A stretch of DNA of 43,323 nucleotides from Anammoximicrobium sp032229885 (lineage in GTDB: Bacteria; Planctomycetota; Planctomycetia; Pirellulales; Pirellulaceae), in NCBI GenBank assembly GCA_032229885.1, contig JAVYAJ010000342.1, positions 1-43,323 of the forward strand, in the 5' to 3' direction. The notes beneath the pieces are model-generated. The model saw nothing but the letters and a program-made list of their open reading frames with translations, did no database searches and was not told where the DNA came from. Position numbers and translations under genes: made by a program. Each line of letters begins with the position of its first letter. Positions within the stretch are counted from its first letter, which is position 1. Below, one piece after another: positions 33,529 to 41,790 of the stretch.

Positions 33529-34710
33529 ATGAGACCGGCAACATCCGAATCGACGCGGCATGAAGCCCTTCCCAGCGCCGTTCCTCTGCTCGACGTGAAT
33601 CGCAGCAACAGGGCGCAGCGCGCGGAAATTCTCGAAGCGATCACGCGGGTGGTCGATTCGGGCCGCTTTCTTCATGGACCCGATGTCACGCAGTTGGAGG
33701 AATCGATTGCCGCGATTTGTGACACCCGCCATGCGATCGGGTGCGCTTCGGGCAGCGACGCCCTGCTGCTGGCGTTGATGGCATTGGAGATCGGCGCCGG
33801 CGACGAGGTGATCGTTCCCAGCTTTACGTTCTTTGCCACGGCGAGCTGCGTCTGGCGACTGGGGGCGCGACCGGTGTTTGTCGACGTCGATCCGACGACG
33901 TTCAATCTGGATCCGGCGCGGGTCGCCGAAGCCGTCACGCCGGCGACACGAGCCATCATTCCGGTGCACCTGTACGGCCAATGCGCGGACATGGATCCGT
34001 TGCTGGCGGTGGCTCGCGAATATGACCTCAAGGTGATCGAAGACGCGGCCCAAGCGATTGGCGCCGAGTATGATGGGCGCCCGGCGGGTTCGATGGGCGA
34101 CATCGGATGCCTCAGTTTCTACCCGACTAAAAACCTCGGCGGATTTGGTGACGGCGGGATGGTCGTCACGAATGACGAGGCCCTCGGGACGGCGGTCCGG
34201 CAACTGGCCGCGCACGGCATGAAAACGCGGTACTACCACGACATGGTGGGGATCAACAGCCGATTGGATACGATTCAGGCGGCCGTGCTGAACGTCAAGA
34301 TTGGACAACTGGGACGCTGGACGATCGAGCGTCGCGAAAACGCTCGACGGTATGGCGAGCTGTTCAGCGAACTGCCCCCGGATCGGCGGCCTGTTCTGCC
34401 CTGTGAATTGCCGAATCGTTATCACGTCTGGAATCAGTATACGGTCCGCATTCCGTATGGACGCCGCGACGAATTGCGGGCCAGACTGGCTGACCAGCGA
34501 GTCGGGTCGGAGATCTATTACCCGGTTCCCCTCCATCTACAGGCCTGTTTCCGCTCGCTCGGCTGGCAGCGCGGCAGCCTGCCGCATACGGAACGGCTGA
34601 GTCAGGATGTGCTGAGCCTTCCTATTTTTCCGGAATTGACGCTCGACGAGCAGCGACGCGTCGTCCAGGTGATCGGTGACGCGATGTGCGGCGAACGCGC
34701 CGCCGCCTGA
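33529..34710 (+). CDS. DegT/DnrJ/EryC1/StrS-family PLP-dependent sugar aminotransferase
   Basis: A 393-residue PLP enzyme of the type that aminates NDP-keto-sugars (perosamine, viosamine and similar). Visible motifs: FLHGPDVTQLEE, CASGSDALLLAL, GAGDEVIVPSFTFFATA, PVFVDVDPTTFNLDP, AIIPVHLYGQCADMDPL, the cofactor-phosphate region VIEDAAQAIGAEYDG and the PLP lysine in SFYPTKNLGGFGDGGM. The later GINSRLDTIQAAVL and WNQYTVRIP are also typical. The start is uncertain: ATG 33529 (GGA eight bases upstream) or ATG 33514. A role in surface glycan synthesis is likely. GDP-4-keto-6-deoxymannose from Gmd would be a possible substrate, but the genes are 30 kb apart, so this is only a suggestion. Confidence 0.92.
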   Translation: MRPATSESTRHEALPSAVPLLDVNRSNRAQRAEILEAITRVVDSGRFLHGPDVTQLEESIAAICDTRHAIGCASGSDALLLALMALEIGAGDEVIVPSFTFFATASCVWRLGARPVFVDVDPTTFNLDPARVAEAVTPATRAIIPVHLYGQCADMDPLLAVAREYDLKVIEDAAQAIGAEYDGRPAGSMGDIGCLSFYPTKNLGGFGDGGMVVTNDEALGTAVRQLAAHGMKTRYYHDMVGINSRLDTIQAAVLNVKIGQLGRWTIERRENARRYGELFSELPPDRRPVLPCELPNRYHVWNQYTVRIPYGRRDELRARLADQRVGSEIYYPVPLHLQACFRSLGWQRGSLPHTERLSQDVLSLPIFPELTLDEQRRVVQVIGDAMCGERAAA

Positions 34711-35333
34711 GCCGTGCTTTAGGCGGATTCCTGACCGCGGGCTCCACGAGGCGGGCGGTGAAGGTCATGACGTCATTCTGTCGACCGCACTCGGCGAGTG
34801 CTTGCTTACGACGCGCGCTCCGTCCGGTCCGCTGTTTGCCATCCGTATCTACGAATCCGGCGTCCCGCGGCCATGCCGCAGCATCGGTCTTCTGCCGGTC
34901 TCAGCTATTTACGACGCCATCACGGACCGCACGCTGAACGGGCCGGGTTCGCATCGCTGCGCGGAGCGTCGTCTTCGGGCAGTGCGAGCGTCTGCGGGCC
35001 GCGCTCGCTGACGGGGCGTCAGAGCCGTCAAGTGCGGGTTCTATGCGTCGTAGGCGCATCTACTACGCGCAGACTGGTGCGGCACGGGATTGGGGGACGC
35101 CGGCCAAGCGCTACGCACGTCTGTTGGGAAATTGGCGAGGTTCGACCGGAAGGGTCGGATGGCGCGCTTGTGCCGGAATGTCCCGCATCGGACATGCCGC
35201 GGAAGGCTCTGAACGAGACTTGCCTTGCGGCGACTCGGGGCAATAATTTCCACGATGGGCAGGCGACCGTGTACGGCGCGTACGGAGGCGTCACGGGATC
35301 CCGTCGGAGTTGGGGCTTGCGAGGCGAGGCACA
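34711..35333. other. 623-bp intergenic region with hairpins, no convincing gene
   Basis: No frame here carries a recognisable domain or a good start site. Two hairpins are visible: GCGAGCG/CGCTCGC (34984-34990 with 35002-35008, loop 11) and an 8-of-9 stem at 35045-35053 with 35060-35068 (GCGTCGTAG against CTACTACGC, loop 6) that can extend outward. A small structured RNA is conceivable. I looked for RNase P, tmRNA and SRP RNA signatures and did not find them. Confidence 0.5.
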
Positions 35334-35777
35334 ATGGCAATGGCAGCAAGAGCGATCGCGGTTGTGGTTCTGGTCACGATTGGCTCGACCTCGGTCGGCC
35401 AGCAGATGGGCGCGACTTGGCAGACTGCGCCCGTTGCGGCGGGGCCAGCGGCCTCTCCGAATGTGGCGAGTAGTCCGAGCGTATTGCTGCTTCCTCCGCC
35501 ACCGCCCTTGGCATCGGCGCCGGCATTGCCGCCAGCGCTGATTCAGCCTCCGCTCACCGTCCCGGCGCACACGCCGACCGTGACCGCCATCCCCGCCCAG
35601 CCGCCGATTTCAGCTCCCACGGCGGCGTCCGCCAACCCCGTCGTCACCTATCGCCCCCTGGTTCCGATCGCGTCGATGCCGCCCCAGTACTACGTGGGTC
35701 GCGGTCTGCTGGGCCAACCCAAGCTGTACGTGCCAAACCAGCCGGTGAGAAATTTCGTCCGCTATTTGAGCCCGTAG
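35334..35777 (+). CDS. Secreted proline-rich protein of unknown function
   Basis: A 147-residue exported protein: signal peptide (AARAIAVVVLVTIGSTSVGQ), a long Pro/Ala-rich low-complexity region (LLPPPPPLASAPALPP and similar, about 45-110), and an ordered C-terminal tail YYVGRGLLGQPKLYVPNQPVRNFVRYLSP-type segment (residues 119-147) that I recall from other planctomycete hypothetical proteins. GAGG four bases before the ATG supports the start at 35334. It is probably anchored or structural in the envelope; no enzymatic motif is visible. The 3-prime 134 bp overlap the minus-strand YiiX-like gene in antisense. Confidence 0.7.
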   Translation: MAMAARAIAVVVLVTIGSTSVGQQMGATWQTAPVAAGPAASPNVASSPSVLLLPPPPPLASAPALPPALIQPPLTVPAHTPTVTAIPAQPPISAPTAASANPVVTYRPLVPIASMPPQYYVGRGLLGQPKLYVPNQPVRNFVRYLSP

Positions 35778-36576
35778 GCGTCGCGGGTTCGAACGGCATC
35801 GCCAGTCCTGTGATGTCGTCTGCCAGCAAGTCCGTCTTGGTTGCGTCCAGAACCAGCTCCAAATGCGGACACGACCAGATCCCGATCTGATCGTTGCCGG
35901 GCACGAAGATCGCTTGATCCATTCGGATGTTGGTCATCGTCGCGATCAATATCTTGGTCGTCGCCGGCAACTCGCCGATCCGGGGCAGATGATCGATGCG
36001 GATCGGTTCCGACAACGGTAAACCCGCGTGGCGGAAAGCCAACTCGACCAGCTCGGAGCAGTAGAAGTCTCCGTTGTCCAGTTTGAACTCGGTATCGAAC
36101 TTGCAACTCGAATCGCGGGCCGTGTGACAGTAGTCGAGCGCCGCGGGGATGTGATTCCGATATTCCAGCTTGAGCCGTTTGACGGCGATCAAGGAAATCT
36201 CGTTATCGGTGGCAAACTTGCCGAACGAAATGTGTCGGGGGCCACCGACCACCACGTCGTACACGTACACGCCGTCCGGCTCGCGAGACACCAGACCGAC
36301 ATGCGAAAAGCGGCTGTCGGCGACATCCGTGCAGAGCTGCGAGAAATTGACCAAACCAAATAGAATCCGGCTATCCCCGCGGACGAAGACCAGATCGCCG
36401 CTACGCAGGTGGACGTCCGCCCAGCGATCCCAAGCCAGTTCTTCGGCAGAGCGCGTCCAGCCCAACTGGGCGAGCAATTTCGGCGGGCTGATTGTGACCA
36501 GCGTCATCGTGCGGCAGCCCGCCAGCGCGGTCAACAACACGTAGAGCCAGACGGAATGCAGCTTGCAGACGGTCAT
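35644..36576 (-). CDS. YiiX/C92-like permuted papain-fold lipoprotein
   Basis: A 310-residue lipoprotein (lipobox LAGC, Cys21). The core is a permuted NlpC/P60-like amidase/peptidase of the YiiX/YaeF type: LRSGDLVFVRG (57-67), the catalytic-type His92 in RFSHVGLV, and Cys173 in DFYCSELVELAF. The histidine precedes the cysteine, as expected for the circularly permuted group. Targets of these proteins are poorly known (cell wall peptides or acyl groups). The last 44 residues or so (from about 267; GSNSGRNFSPAG onward) are antisense to the convergent proline-rich gene and look like read-through, so the ancestral stop may have been lost. The start at 36576 places the lipobox correctly; earlier in-frame starts are rejected. 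Confidence 0.8.
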   Translation of the reverse strand: MTVCKLHSVWLYVLLTALAGCRTMTLVTISPPKLLAQLGWTRSAEELAWDRWADVHLRSGDLVFVRGDSRILFGLVNFSQLCTDVADSRFSHVGLVSREPDGVYVYDVVVGGPRHISFGKFATDNEISLIAVKRLKLEYRNHIPAALDYCHTARDSSCKFDTEFKLDNGDFYCSELVELAFRHAGLPLSEPIRIDHLPRIGELPATTKILIATMTNIRMDQAIFVPGNDQIGIWSCPHLELVLDATKTDLLADDITGLAMPFEPATPTGSNSGRNFSPAGLARTAWVGPADRDPRSTGAASTRSEPGGDR

Positions 36577-36800
36577 AGATCGCGGCGGCCGTGCTGGCGC
36601 TGAAGAGAACGTCGGGTTATCTGACGAGTGACCGAGAAGGGACGCTCGAGAAGCGTAGCAGAAAGGGCGCGGACCGAGAATACGGATCGAGCCGACGAGA
36701 CGAAAGACGCTCGCTGATTGGCCGGATCGCGCAGACATGCACTGCGCATCCGCCGATCCTGTCCGTCCAGCTGGCACTGCTGTCGAACCCGCGTCATTGC

Positions 36801-37349
36801 CTAGCTGGCGTCGTCCTTCAGCGCCAACGGAATGGCGATTGCGGCGGCAACGATTCCCCCCAATACCCAGGGGTTTGATAGTACGCGGATCACGCCGGGG
36901 CGGCTTGCGCAGTATGGCGACGCCTCACAAGCGCCATCACCTCCGCGCATCACGGTATCCGTATGGATCACCAGCGCATCCGCTTGGGCTGCGGGCGGGG
37001 CTGTCCCCGGCGCCCACAGTCGGCACACGGTCACGCTTTGGGACGTCGCGACCTCGTAAACTCCGGCTCGCAGCTCGGGGATCGCAAAGTATCCGCCCGC
37101 ATCAGTCAGGGAGGACGCTATGACGTGGCCTTGCGCGGCGACCGCCACCGTCGTGTTCGCTAGCGGCGCACCGTCGGTGTCGAGCACTTGACCGGTCAAT
37201 CGACCTCCGTCGCGGAGCGCGACATCGCGAACCGCGTCGACACTTGCGCTGGCCGAACCGGTTGTGGCCGCAAAGGTAGTCCGAGGGAGCACCACTCCGA
37301 GCGAAGCCATGCCGACCAGGACCGCCGTGAGATATTTTCGTAGCCGCAT
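36801..37349 (-). CDS. Small secreted carboxypeptidase-regulatory-like (Ig-fold) protein
   Basis: A 182-residue protein with an N-terminal signal peptide (LRKYLTAVLVGMASLGVVLPRTTFA), one carboxypeptidase regulatory-like beta-sandwich (about 45-105; GGRLTGQVLDTDGAPLANTTVAVAAQ, DAGGYFAIPELRAGVYEVA), and a C-terminal hydrophobic segment (NPWVLGGIVAAAIAIPLAL) that may anchor it. Similar small proteins are common in planctomycetes; the role is unknown. I chose ATG 37349 because AAGGAG lies seven bases upstream and the signal peptide follows directly; the frame extends 40 codons further with Arg/Met-rich sequence. Confidence 0.75.
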   Translation of the reverse strand: MRLRKYLTAVLVGMASLGVVLPRTTFAATTGSASASVDAVRDVALRDGGRLTGQVLDTDGAPLANTTVAVAAQGHVIASSLTDAGGYFAIPELRAGVYEVATSQSVTVCRLWAPGTAPPAAQADALVIHTDTVMRGGDGACEASPYCASRPGVIRVLSNPWVLGGIVAAAIAIPLALKDDAS

Positions 37350-37696
37350 GGCCACACTCCTTTTGCGCCGTGCCATCATCCGTGTGTTCTTCATCGCAGC
37401 TCGGACCGGCATTCGGTCGCGCGGATTTTCGTCCGTCCGACCCGACAAGACCTGATTTCGTGCGGTCAACCGCGGCTATACACGAGACCCTATCAACGAC
37501 ATGTCCCCGCACCGGAGACATGTCGAGTTTCCGAGCACGTCTACTACATCGGTAATACAGTCAACTCGCTGTAATAGAATCCGGGAAATCTGTCACCGAA
37601 CGTGCCTCGTGCGTATGTTTGGTGATATCGCCACAGTCGACGTCACCCTCGCATGCCGCGAGTTCGGAAACGCCGGGGCGCCAGCGACGTCAAGCG
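37350..37696. other. 347-bp gap with an inverted repeat
   Basis: This lies between two minus-strand genes. It contains the 9-bp inverted repeat at 37497-37525 (listed separately) and a locally AT-richer stretch (37545-37590) with TAATACAG and CTGTAATAG words that can pair. It is probably the promoter region of the carboxypeptidase-regulatory-like gene; no clear -35/-10 pair is seen. Confidence 0.55.
37497..37525. promoter_or_regulatory. Inverted repeat CGACATGTC / GACATGTCG, possible operator
   Basis: Two perfectly complementary 9-bp arms with an 11-base centre. Each arm also contains the self-complementary octamer GACATGTC, so the site has two palindromic half-sites 19 bp apart centre to centre, a spacing that suits a dimeric or tetrameric repressor. 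It lies 148 bp upstream of the minus-strand gene starting at 37349. A hairpin role is the alternative. Confidence 0.4.
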
Positions 37697-38860
37697 TCAC
37701 CACCCGAAAAATCGATCGGCGACGAGCAAGATCGCCAACGTTAGGCCCAGGCTGGCGAGAACCGGCATTACACGCCGACCACGCTCGATCCAATCGTTGC
37801 CGCCAGGCAGTACGCGCGTCAATCCCATTCCGGTCAGCAGCGTCATCATCGACACGCAGACGAACAGATGGACGGCGCGGCGGGGCCACACCGAGACGCC
37901 ATGGACGTCGATCCGCGCCCAACCGACCGAGGTCGTAAACATCAGGCCAGCCGCGAACGCCGCATATTGCCATCCGGTGCGCCAGACGCCTCGACTTTGC
38001 CAAGCCATCAGAATCGTCGCGCCCACGAGCATCAACGCAGCCGGGCACGCGGCGGCTAGTCCGGATAATCCGAACAAAGCCTCGTCCTGCCCGACGCCGT
38101 CGAATCCGAGGTCGCTGGCGACCCAGGCCGTCAGGCAGGCGACGCCGACCGCCAGCACTGCTTGGAGAGGGCCAAACCAGCCCGACGACCAGCAAGCTGC
38201 GGCGTCGGGCGAGCGATCGGCGTCGGGGGGCGCACCCGAACGGGCGCGCAACGCTCGGGTCGTGACGACGATGCCCCAGCCGACCAATGCCGCCACCAAG
38301 ACAAAGCCGGCCACGTCGCACAGCGCTCCCCAAAGTAGAAACCTGCCAGGCGCGAAGCCGCGTTGAATCTGAGCCATTCCTAACGCAATCAGGCCGCACA
38401 CGTACAGCCCGGCCAGCGAGCGTCGCGCCGTCCGGTCACAGAGACTCGCCCCCGCCGCGAGGAACAGGGCGCCCAGGGCGGACCACACGCAGACAGGCAG
38501 AGCAGCCGGAGGCCGATCGAGCAGCCCGTGCGTCAAGGCAGCGCTGATCATCATTCCCATCAGACAAATGGCGGCCCAGATGGCAGGCGGTGAGAATGAA
38601 TTGGGCCGGCTGTCCCACCGGGCATTCCACCCCCTGCGACGAGCCACCAGCCGGACCAGCGTCCAGCACGCGGCCGCCGACGCCAGACAGAGCGCGGCAC
38701 TCGACGGAAGCGGTCCCGAAAGCGCGCCCGACCGCAACCCGCCCTCGAACGTTCCGCCCAGCGCCCCGAGAACGATCGTCAGCACGCCCAATCCCCAGCC
38801 CCACGCAGATCGTTGGCACAGGATCGTCAGAATTCCGATCCGATCACTCAACTCCGACAC
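37697..38860 (-). CDS. Polytopic membrane protein of unknown function
   Basis: A 387-residue protein with about 11 predicted membrane helices (for example GVLTIVLGALGG, WAAICLMGMMISAALTHGLL, LLWGALCDVAGFVLVAALVG, PAALMLVGATILMAW, MPVLASLGLTLAILLVA). I recognise no transporter or enzyme signature. The GTG at 38860 is the only reasonable start that keeps all helices; its ribosome binding site is weak (GCGGG). It diverges from the zinc-ribbon gene at 39059 with about 200 bp between them. Confidence 0.72.
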   Translation of the reverse strand: MSELSDRIGILTILCQRSAWGWGLGVLTIVLGALGGTFEGGLRSGALSGPLPSSAALCLASAAACWTLVRLVARRRGWNARWDSRPNSFSPPAIWAAICLMGMMISAALTHGLLDRPPAALPVCVWSALGALFLAAGASLCDRTARRSLAGLYVCGLIALGMAQIQRGFAPGRFLLWGALCDVAGFVLVAALVGWGIVVTTRALRARSGAPPDADRSPDAAACWSSGWFGPLQAVLAVGVACLTAWVASDLGFDGVGQDEALFGLSGLAAACPAALMLVGATILMAWQSRGVWRTGWQYAAFAAGLMFTTSVGWARIDVHGVSVWPRRAVHLFVCVSMMTLLTGMGLTRVLPGGNDWIERGRRVMPVLASLGLTLAILLVADRFFGW

Positions 38861-38992
38861 CGTACCCGCATAAAAGATCGAACTGTCCGGATGGTTTGCC
38901 GATATCAGCCTGCCCCGGAGCTGCGCCGCGTCTTTCGAGACGCGTCAAACGCGCAGAACGGATCCGCGGAGCCCGGTGCCTCCGACGGCTCG

Positions 38993-39020
38993 TTGTTTTC
39001 TTCGGTTGATCGGATATCAT
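38993..39020 (+). promoter_or_regulatory. Possible sigma-70-like promoter for the zinc-ribbon gene
   Basis: TTGTTT (38993-38998), a 16-base spacer and TATCAT (39015-39020, 5 of 6 to TATAAT), giving a leader of roughly 30 bases before the ATG at 39059. The -35 is only half matched. Confidence 0.4.
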
Positions 39021-39058
39021 GGCCAAAACGTTTTCCGGCAAGAAGAGGAAGCGAGTCC

Positions 39059-39739
39059 ATGTCTGAGGCCGAAACAACTCGACGCGCGAAGATCGTAAAC
39101 GCGTTGGAGCAACATGAAAAACGCGCCGATTGCCAGGCGTTGGTGACCAGCCTGGATGCAGGGCTGTCGATGGCTCGCGACTTGCTGTACGGCCGACTGC
39201 ATTTCGACGTCGAGGAGATGGTCGGAACCGATTCGATGCTGATGCCGCTGTCCGAGCCGAAGACCCAACGGGCGGCAAAGGTTCAGATCGAGATCTTTCA
39301 GATCGTCGAGTCGACGGACATCGCCGGACAGCAGGCCTACGTCAGTTCGGCCGACTGGTATTTGGATTGGCTGACCCAATTCCGCCTCGGTGAAATGGCG
39401 ACCAATGAGAAGATCGTCAAGGAGATCATCGCATACCGGGCGATGGCCGCGGAGGAACGCCGGATGGCTTTTTCCGACGTCTTGATGCGCGTGCTGCCCG
39501 AATCACACAAGGCGCCCTTGGTGCTGTTTAAACTGATCCCCTTGGCGATCCAGATCACGACGGCTGTCGCGTTTCGAGACTCGGCCACCGCCGACCAGTT
39601 GCGGCGACAGCAGAAAACGATCCTTCCGGCCATTGGAGACTGTCCCGCATGTCGCGGCCGAGTGCTGGACAACGGTGAAGTGTGCGAGGTGTGCAGTAAC
39701 CCATTGTGGGCGTATCGTTGGTTAACGGTGACCGACTGA
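39059..39739 (+). CDS. Protein of unknown function with C-terminal zinc ribbon
   Basis: A 226-residue soluble, mainly helical protein. The only clear motif is a C-terminal zinc ribbon, Cys195/Cys198 (CPAC) and Cys209/Cys212 (CEVC), followed by a short aromatic tail (PLWAYRWLTVTD). The middle (about 75-165) is charged helix with a moderately hydrophobic segment (APLVLFKLIPLAIQITTAVAF-like, 152-172) that could be buried or membrane-associated. GAGGA lies nine bases before the ATG; a longer upstream frame is not used. No function can be proposed beyond metal binding. The sulfatase gene follows after 201 bp. Confidence 0.75.
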   Translation: MSEAETTRRAKIVNALEQHEKRADCQALVTSLDAGLSMARDLLYGRLHFDVEEMVGTDSMLMPLSEPKTQRAAKVQIEIFQIVESTDIAGQQAYVSSADWYLDWLTQFRLGEMATNEKIVKEIIAYRAMAAEERRMAFSDVLMRVLPESHKAPLVLFKLIPLAIQITTAVAFRDSATADQLRRQQKTILPAIGDCPACRGRVLDNGEVCEVCSNPLWAYRWLTVTD

Positions 39740-39940
39740 CTCAGCGACTGCCTGACCGGTCGCCTGACCGACGCGCGATCGGGCGAGAACCGCTGTCGTG
39801 CGCGGCGCTGCTCGGCGCCCTGTGGCGAAGCGGCGACTTCGGCTCGTCCCACGGGACGCGCGCCGTGTCACGGCTGCGCGACCCGATCTTCCCGCAGATG
39901 TCAGAGTCAGCGTCTAGCCCGGTCGCCAGGAGAAGGGCCA

Positions 39941-41545
39941 ATGCAGCGTCTCAGAACCGTCGCGTTGACCGCGAGTCGTAAGCGCTCGCCGCGTGCAGCC
40001 ACGACAACCAAGCGTCATTGGTTCGTCGCGCTGACCGCCGGCGTCCTGAGTTGCGCAACCGTGCTCACGGCCGCCGAACGCAACATCATCCTGTTTGTCA
40101 CCGACGATGAAGGCCAGACCCTCGGCTGTTACGGCGACCCGGTGGCGGCGACTCCGAACATCGACGCGTTGGCCAAGGATGGCGCGCGGTTCAACTATGC
40201 CTATGCCACCACGGCGAGCTGCAGCGCCAGCCGTTCGGTGATCCTGTCCGGTTTGCACAACCATGCGAACGGCCAGTATGGGCACCAGCACAGCTACCAC
40301 AAGTTTTCATCGTTCCCCGACGTCGCCTCACTCGCGCTGCCGCGGGCGGTGGCCATGGCCGGCTATCGAACCGCCCAGATCGGGAAATATCACGTCGCTC
40401 CGGAAGATGTCTATCGGTTCCAGACCTATCTGCGCGGCAACCCTCGCAACGCCGTGCAGATGGCCGAGCAGTGCCGCGCGTTCTTGACGGACGTCACGGA
40501 CGAGCGGCCTTTCTTTCTGTACTTCGCCACCGCGGACCCGCATCGCGGCGGCGAGGTCGACGCCGATTCGCCGCTCGAGCTGAAGCCCAACCTGTTTGGA
40601 AACCGCCCGGGCCGAGGTTCGTACCCCGGCATTGACGAAGTGTTCTACGACCCGGCGCGGGTTCCGGTTCCCGCTTTCCTGCCCGACACGCCCGAGACGC
40701 GGGCCGAATTGGCGCAGTACTATCAAGCGTGTTCGCGGATCGATCAGGGCCTGGGACGGCTGATCGAAATCCTCAAACAAGCCGAGCTGTACGACAAGAC
40801 GCTGATCGTGTACACGTCGGACAACGGGATCGCCTTTTCCGGCGCGAAGACAACGGTCTACGACCCGGGACTGCGGATGCCGCTGGTGGTTCGCAATCCG
40901 TACGAACCGCGGCGCGGCATCGTGTCCGACGCTTTGCTCAGCCATGTCGACATCACCCCCTCGCTGCTGGACTTCGCCGGCGGACTCGACCCGCAGACCA
41001 ACGGGCCGAAACATTGGACCGACCCGCGCCAGCAGCCAGCGGCACAGGACGGCGCACAGCGCGAAAATGTGCCGCCGGAAAATCGCAACGGCGGGCGCCG
41101 CTTTTGCAGCTATCATGGCAAGTCCTGGATTTCCATCCTGGGCAACGCCGACGCCGAACACCACGACGCGATCTTCGCCTCGCACACGTTCCACGAGATC
41201 CAGATGTACTACCCGATGCGGGTCGTCCGCGACCGGCGATTCAAGCTGATCTGGAACATCGCGCATCCGCTGCCGTACCCGTTCGCCTCGGACCTATGGG
41301 TCGCTTCGAGCTGGAAAGCCCAGTATCGCCAAGGGCCCGCCGCATGGTACGGCAAACGCACCGTCGATCGGTATATCCACCGCCCGCCATTCGAGCTGTA
41401 CGACATGCAACAGGATCCGGACGAGGCCGTCAACCTGGCGGCGAACCCGGAATATGCGCCGGTGCTGGAGGAGTATCAGGAGAAGCTCAAAACACATCAG
41501 AAGGCCACCGACGATCCATGGATCATGAAGTGGGATTACGAGTGA
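39941..41545 (+). CDS. Secreted type I sulfatase, N-sulfoglucosamine sulfohydrolase-like
   Basis: A 534-residue exported sulfatase. After a long basic leader and hydrophobic core (WFVALTAGVLSCATVLTA) comes ERNIILFVTDDEGQTLGCYG with the metal-binding aspartates. The active-site motif is CSASR, with Cys94 to be converted to formylglycine, in the context TTASCSASRSVILSGLHNHANGQYG-like typical of the SGSH (heparan N-sulfatase) subgroup. YTSDNGIAFSGAKTTVYDPG and the C-terminal FELYDMQQDPDEAVNLA are standard. The third motif residue is Ala instead of the classical Pro. It probably removes sulfate from glycans in the periplasm; no maturase gene lies in the window. AGGAG precedes the ATG. Confidence 0.95.
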   Translation: MQRLRTVALTASRKRSPRAATTTKRHWFVALTAGVLSCATVLTAAERNIILFVTDDEGQTLGCYGDPVAATPNIDALAKDGARFNYAYATTASCSASRSVILSGLHNHANGQYGHQHSYHKFSSFPDVASLALPRAVAMAGYRTAQIGKYHVAPEDVYRFQTYLRGNPRNAVQMAEQCRAFLTDVTDERPFFLYFATADPHRGGEVDADSPLELKPNLFGNRPGRGSYPGIDEVFYDPARVPVPAFLPDTPETRAELAQYYQACSRIDQGLGRLIEILKQAELYDKTLIVYTSDNGIAFSGAKTTVYDPGLRMPLVVRNPYEPRRGIVSDALLSHVDITPSLLDFAGGLDPQTNGPKHWTDPRQQPAAQDGAQRENVPPENRNGGRRFCSYHGKSWISILGNADAEHHDAIFASHTFHEIQMYYPMRVVRDRRFKLIWNIAHPLPYPFASDLWVASSWKAQYRQGPAAWYGKRTVDRYIHRPPFELYDMQQDPDEAVNLAANPEYAPVLEEYQEKLKTHQKATDDPWIMKWDYE

Positions 41546-41600
41546 CTCTGCGCGGAACGCGCGTGGACGTCGGACGCTCGCGATCCAAGCCGCGCCGTCC

Positions 41601-41651
41601 CAGTCCCTCGCTGACGCTTTGGGTTACGATTGACCCGTAGTTGACCCGTAG
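41601..41651 (-). repeat. Dispersed planctomycete-type repeat (NPKRQRG/TQSVSEG word) plus 11-bp tandem
   Basis: On the minus strand this segment reads NRNPKRQRGT in one frame and SIVTQSVSEG in another. These peptide words occur, from memory, as conserved noise in very many planctomycete hypothetical ORFs, which points to a dispersed DNA repeat. Next to it TTGACCCGTAG is tandemly duplicated (41630-41640 and 41641-41651). It lies between the sulfatase and GH172-like genes. Confidence 0.55.
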
Positions 41652-41790
41652 TTGCCTGGTCGCAGAATCTCTCCAGAACCTCTCGATGTACCCTGGCGAC
41701 CATTGGGCGCCGTCGCTCCAATGGCTCCTGAAAGAATCACCCCGAAATGATCCGAAGGTGTTTTTCACGCGATGCTAAAGGAGGCCCGAG

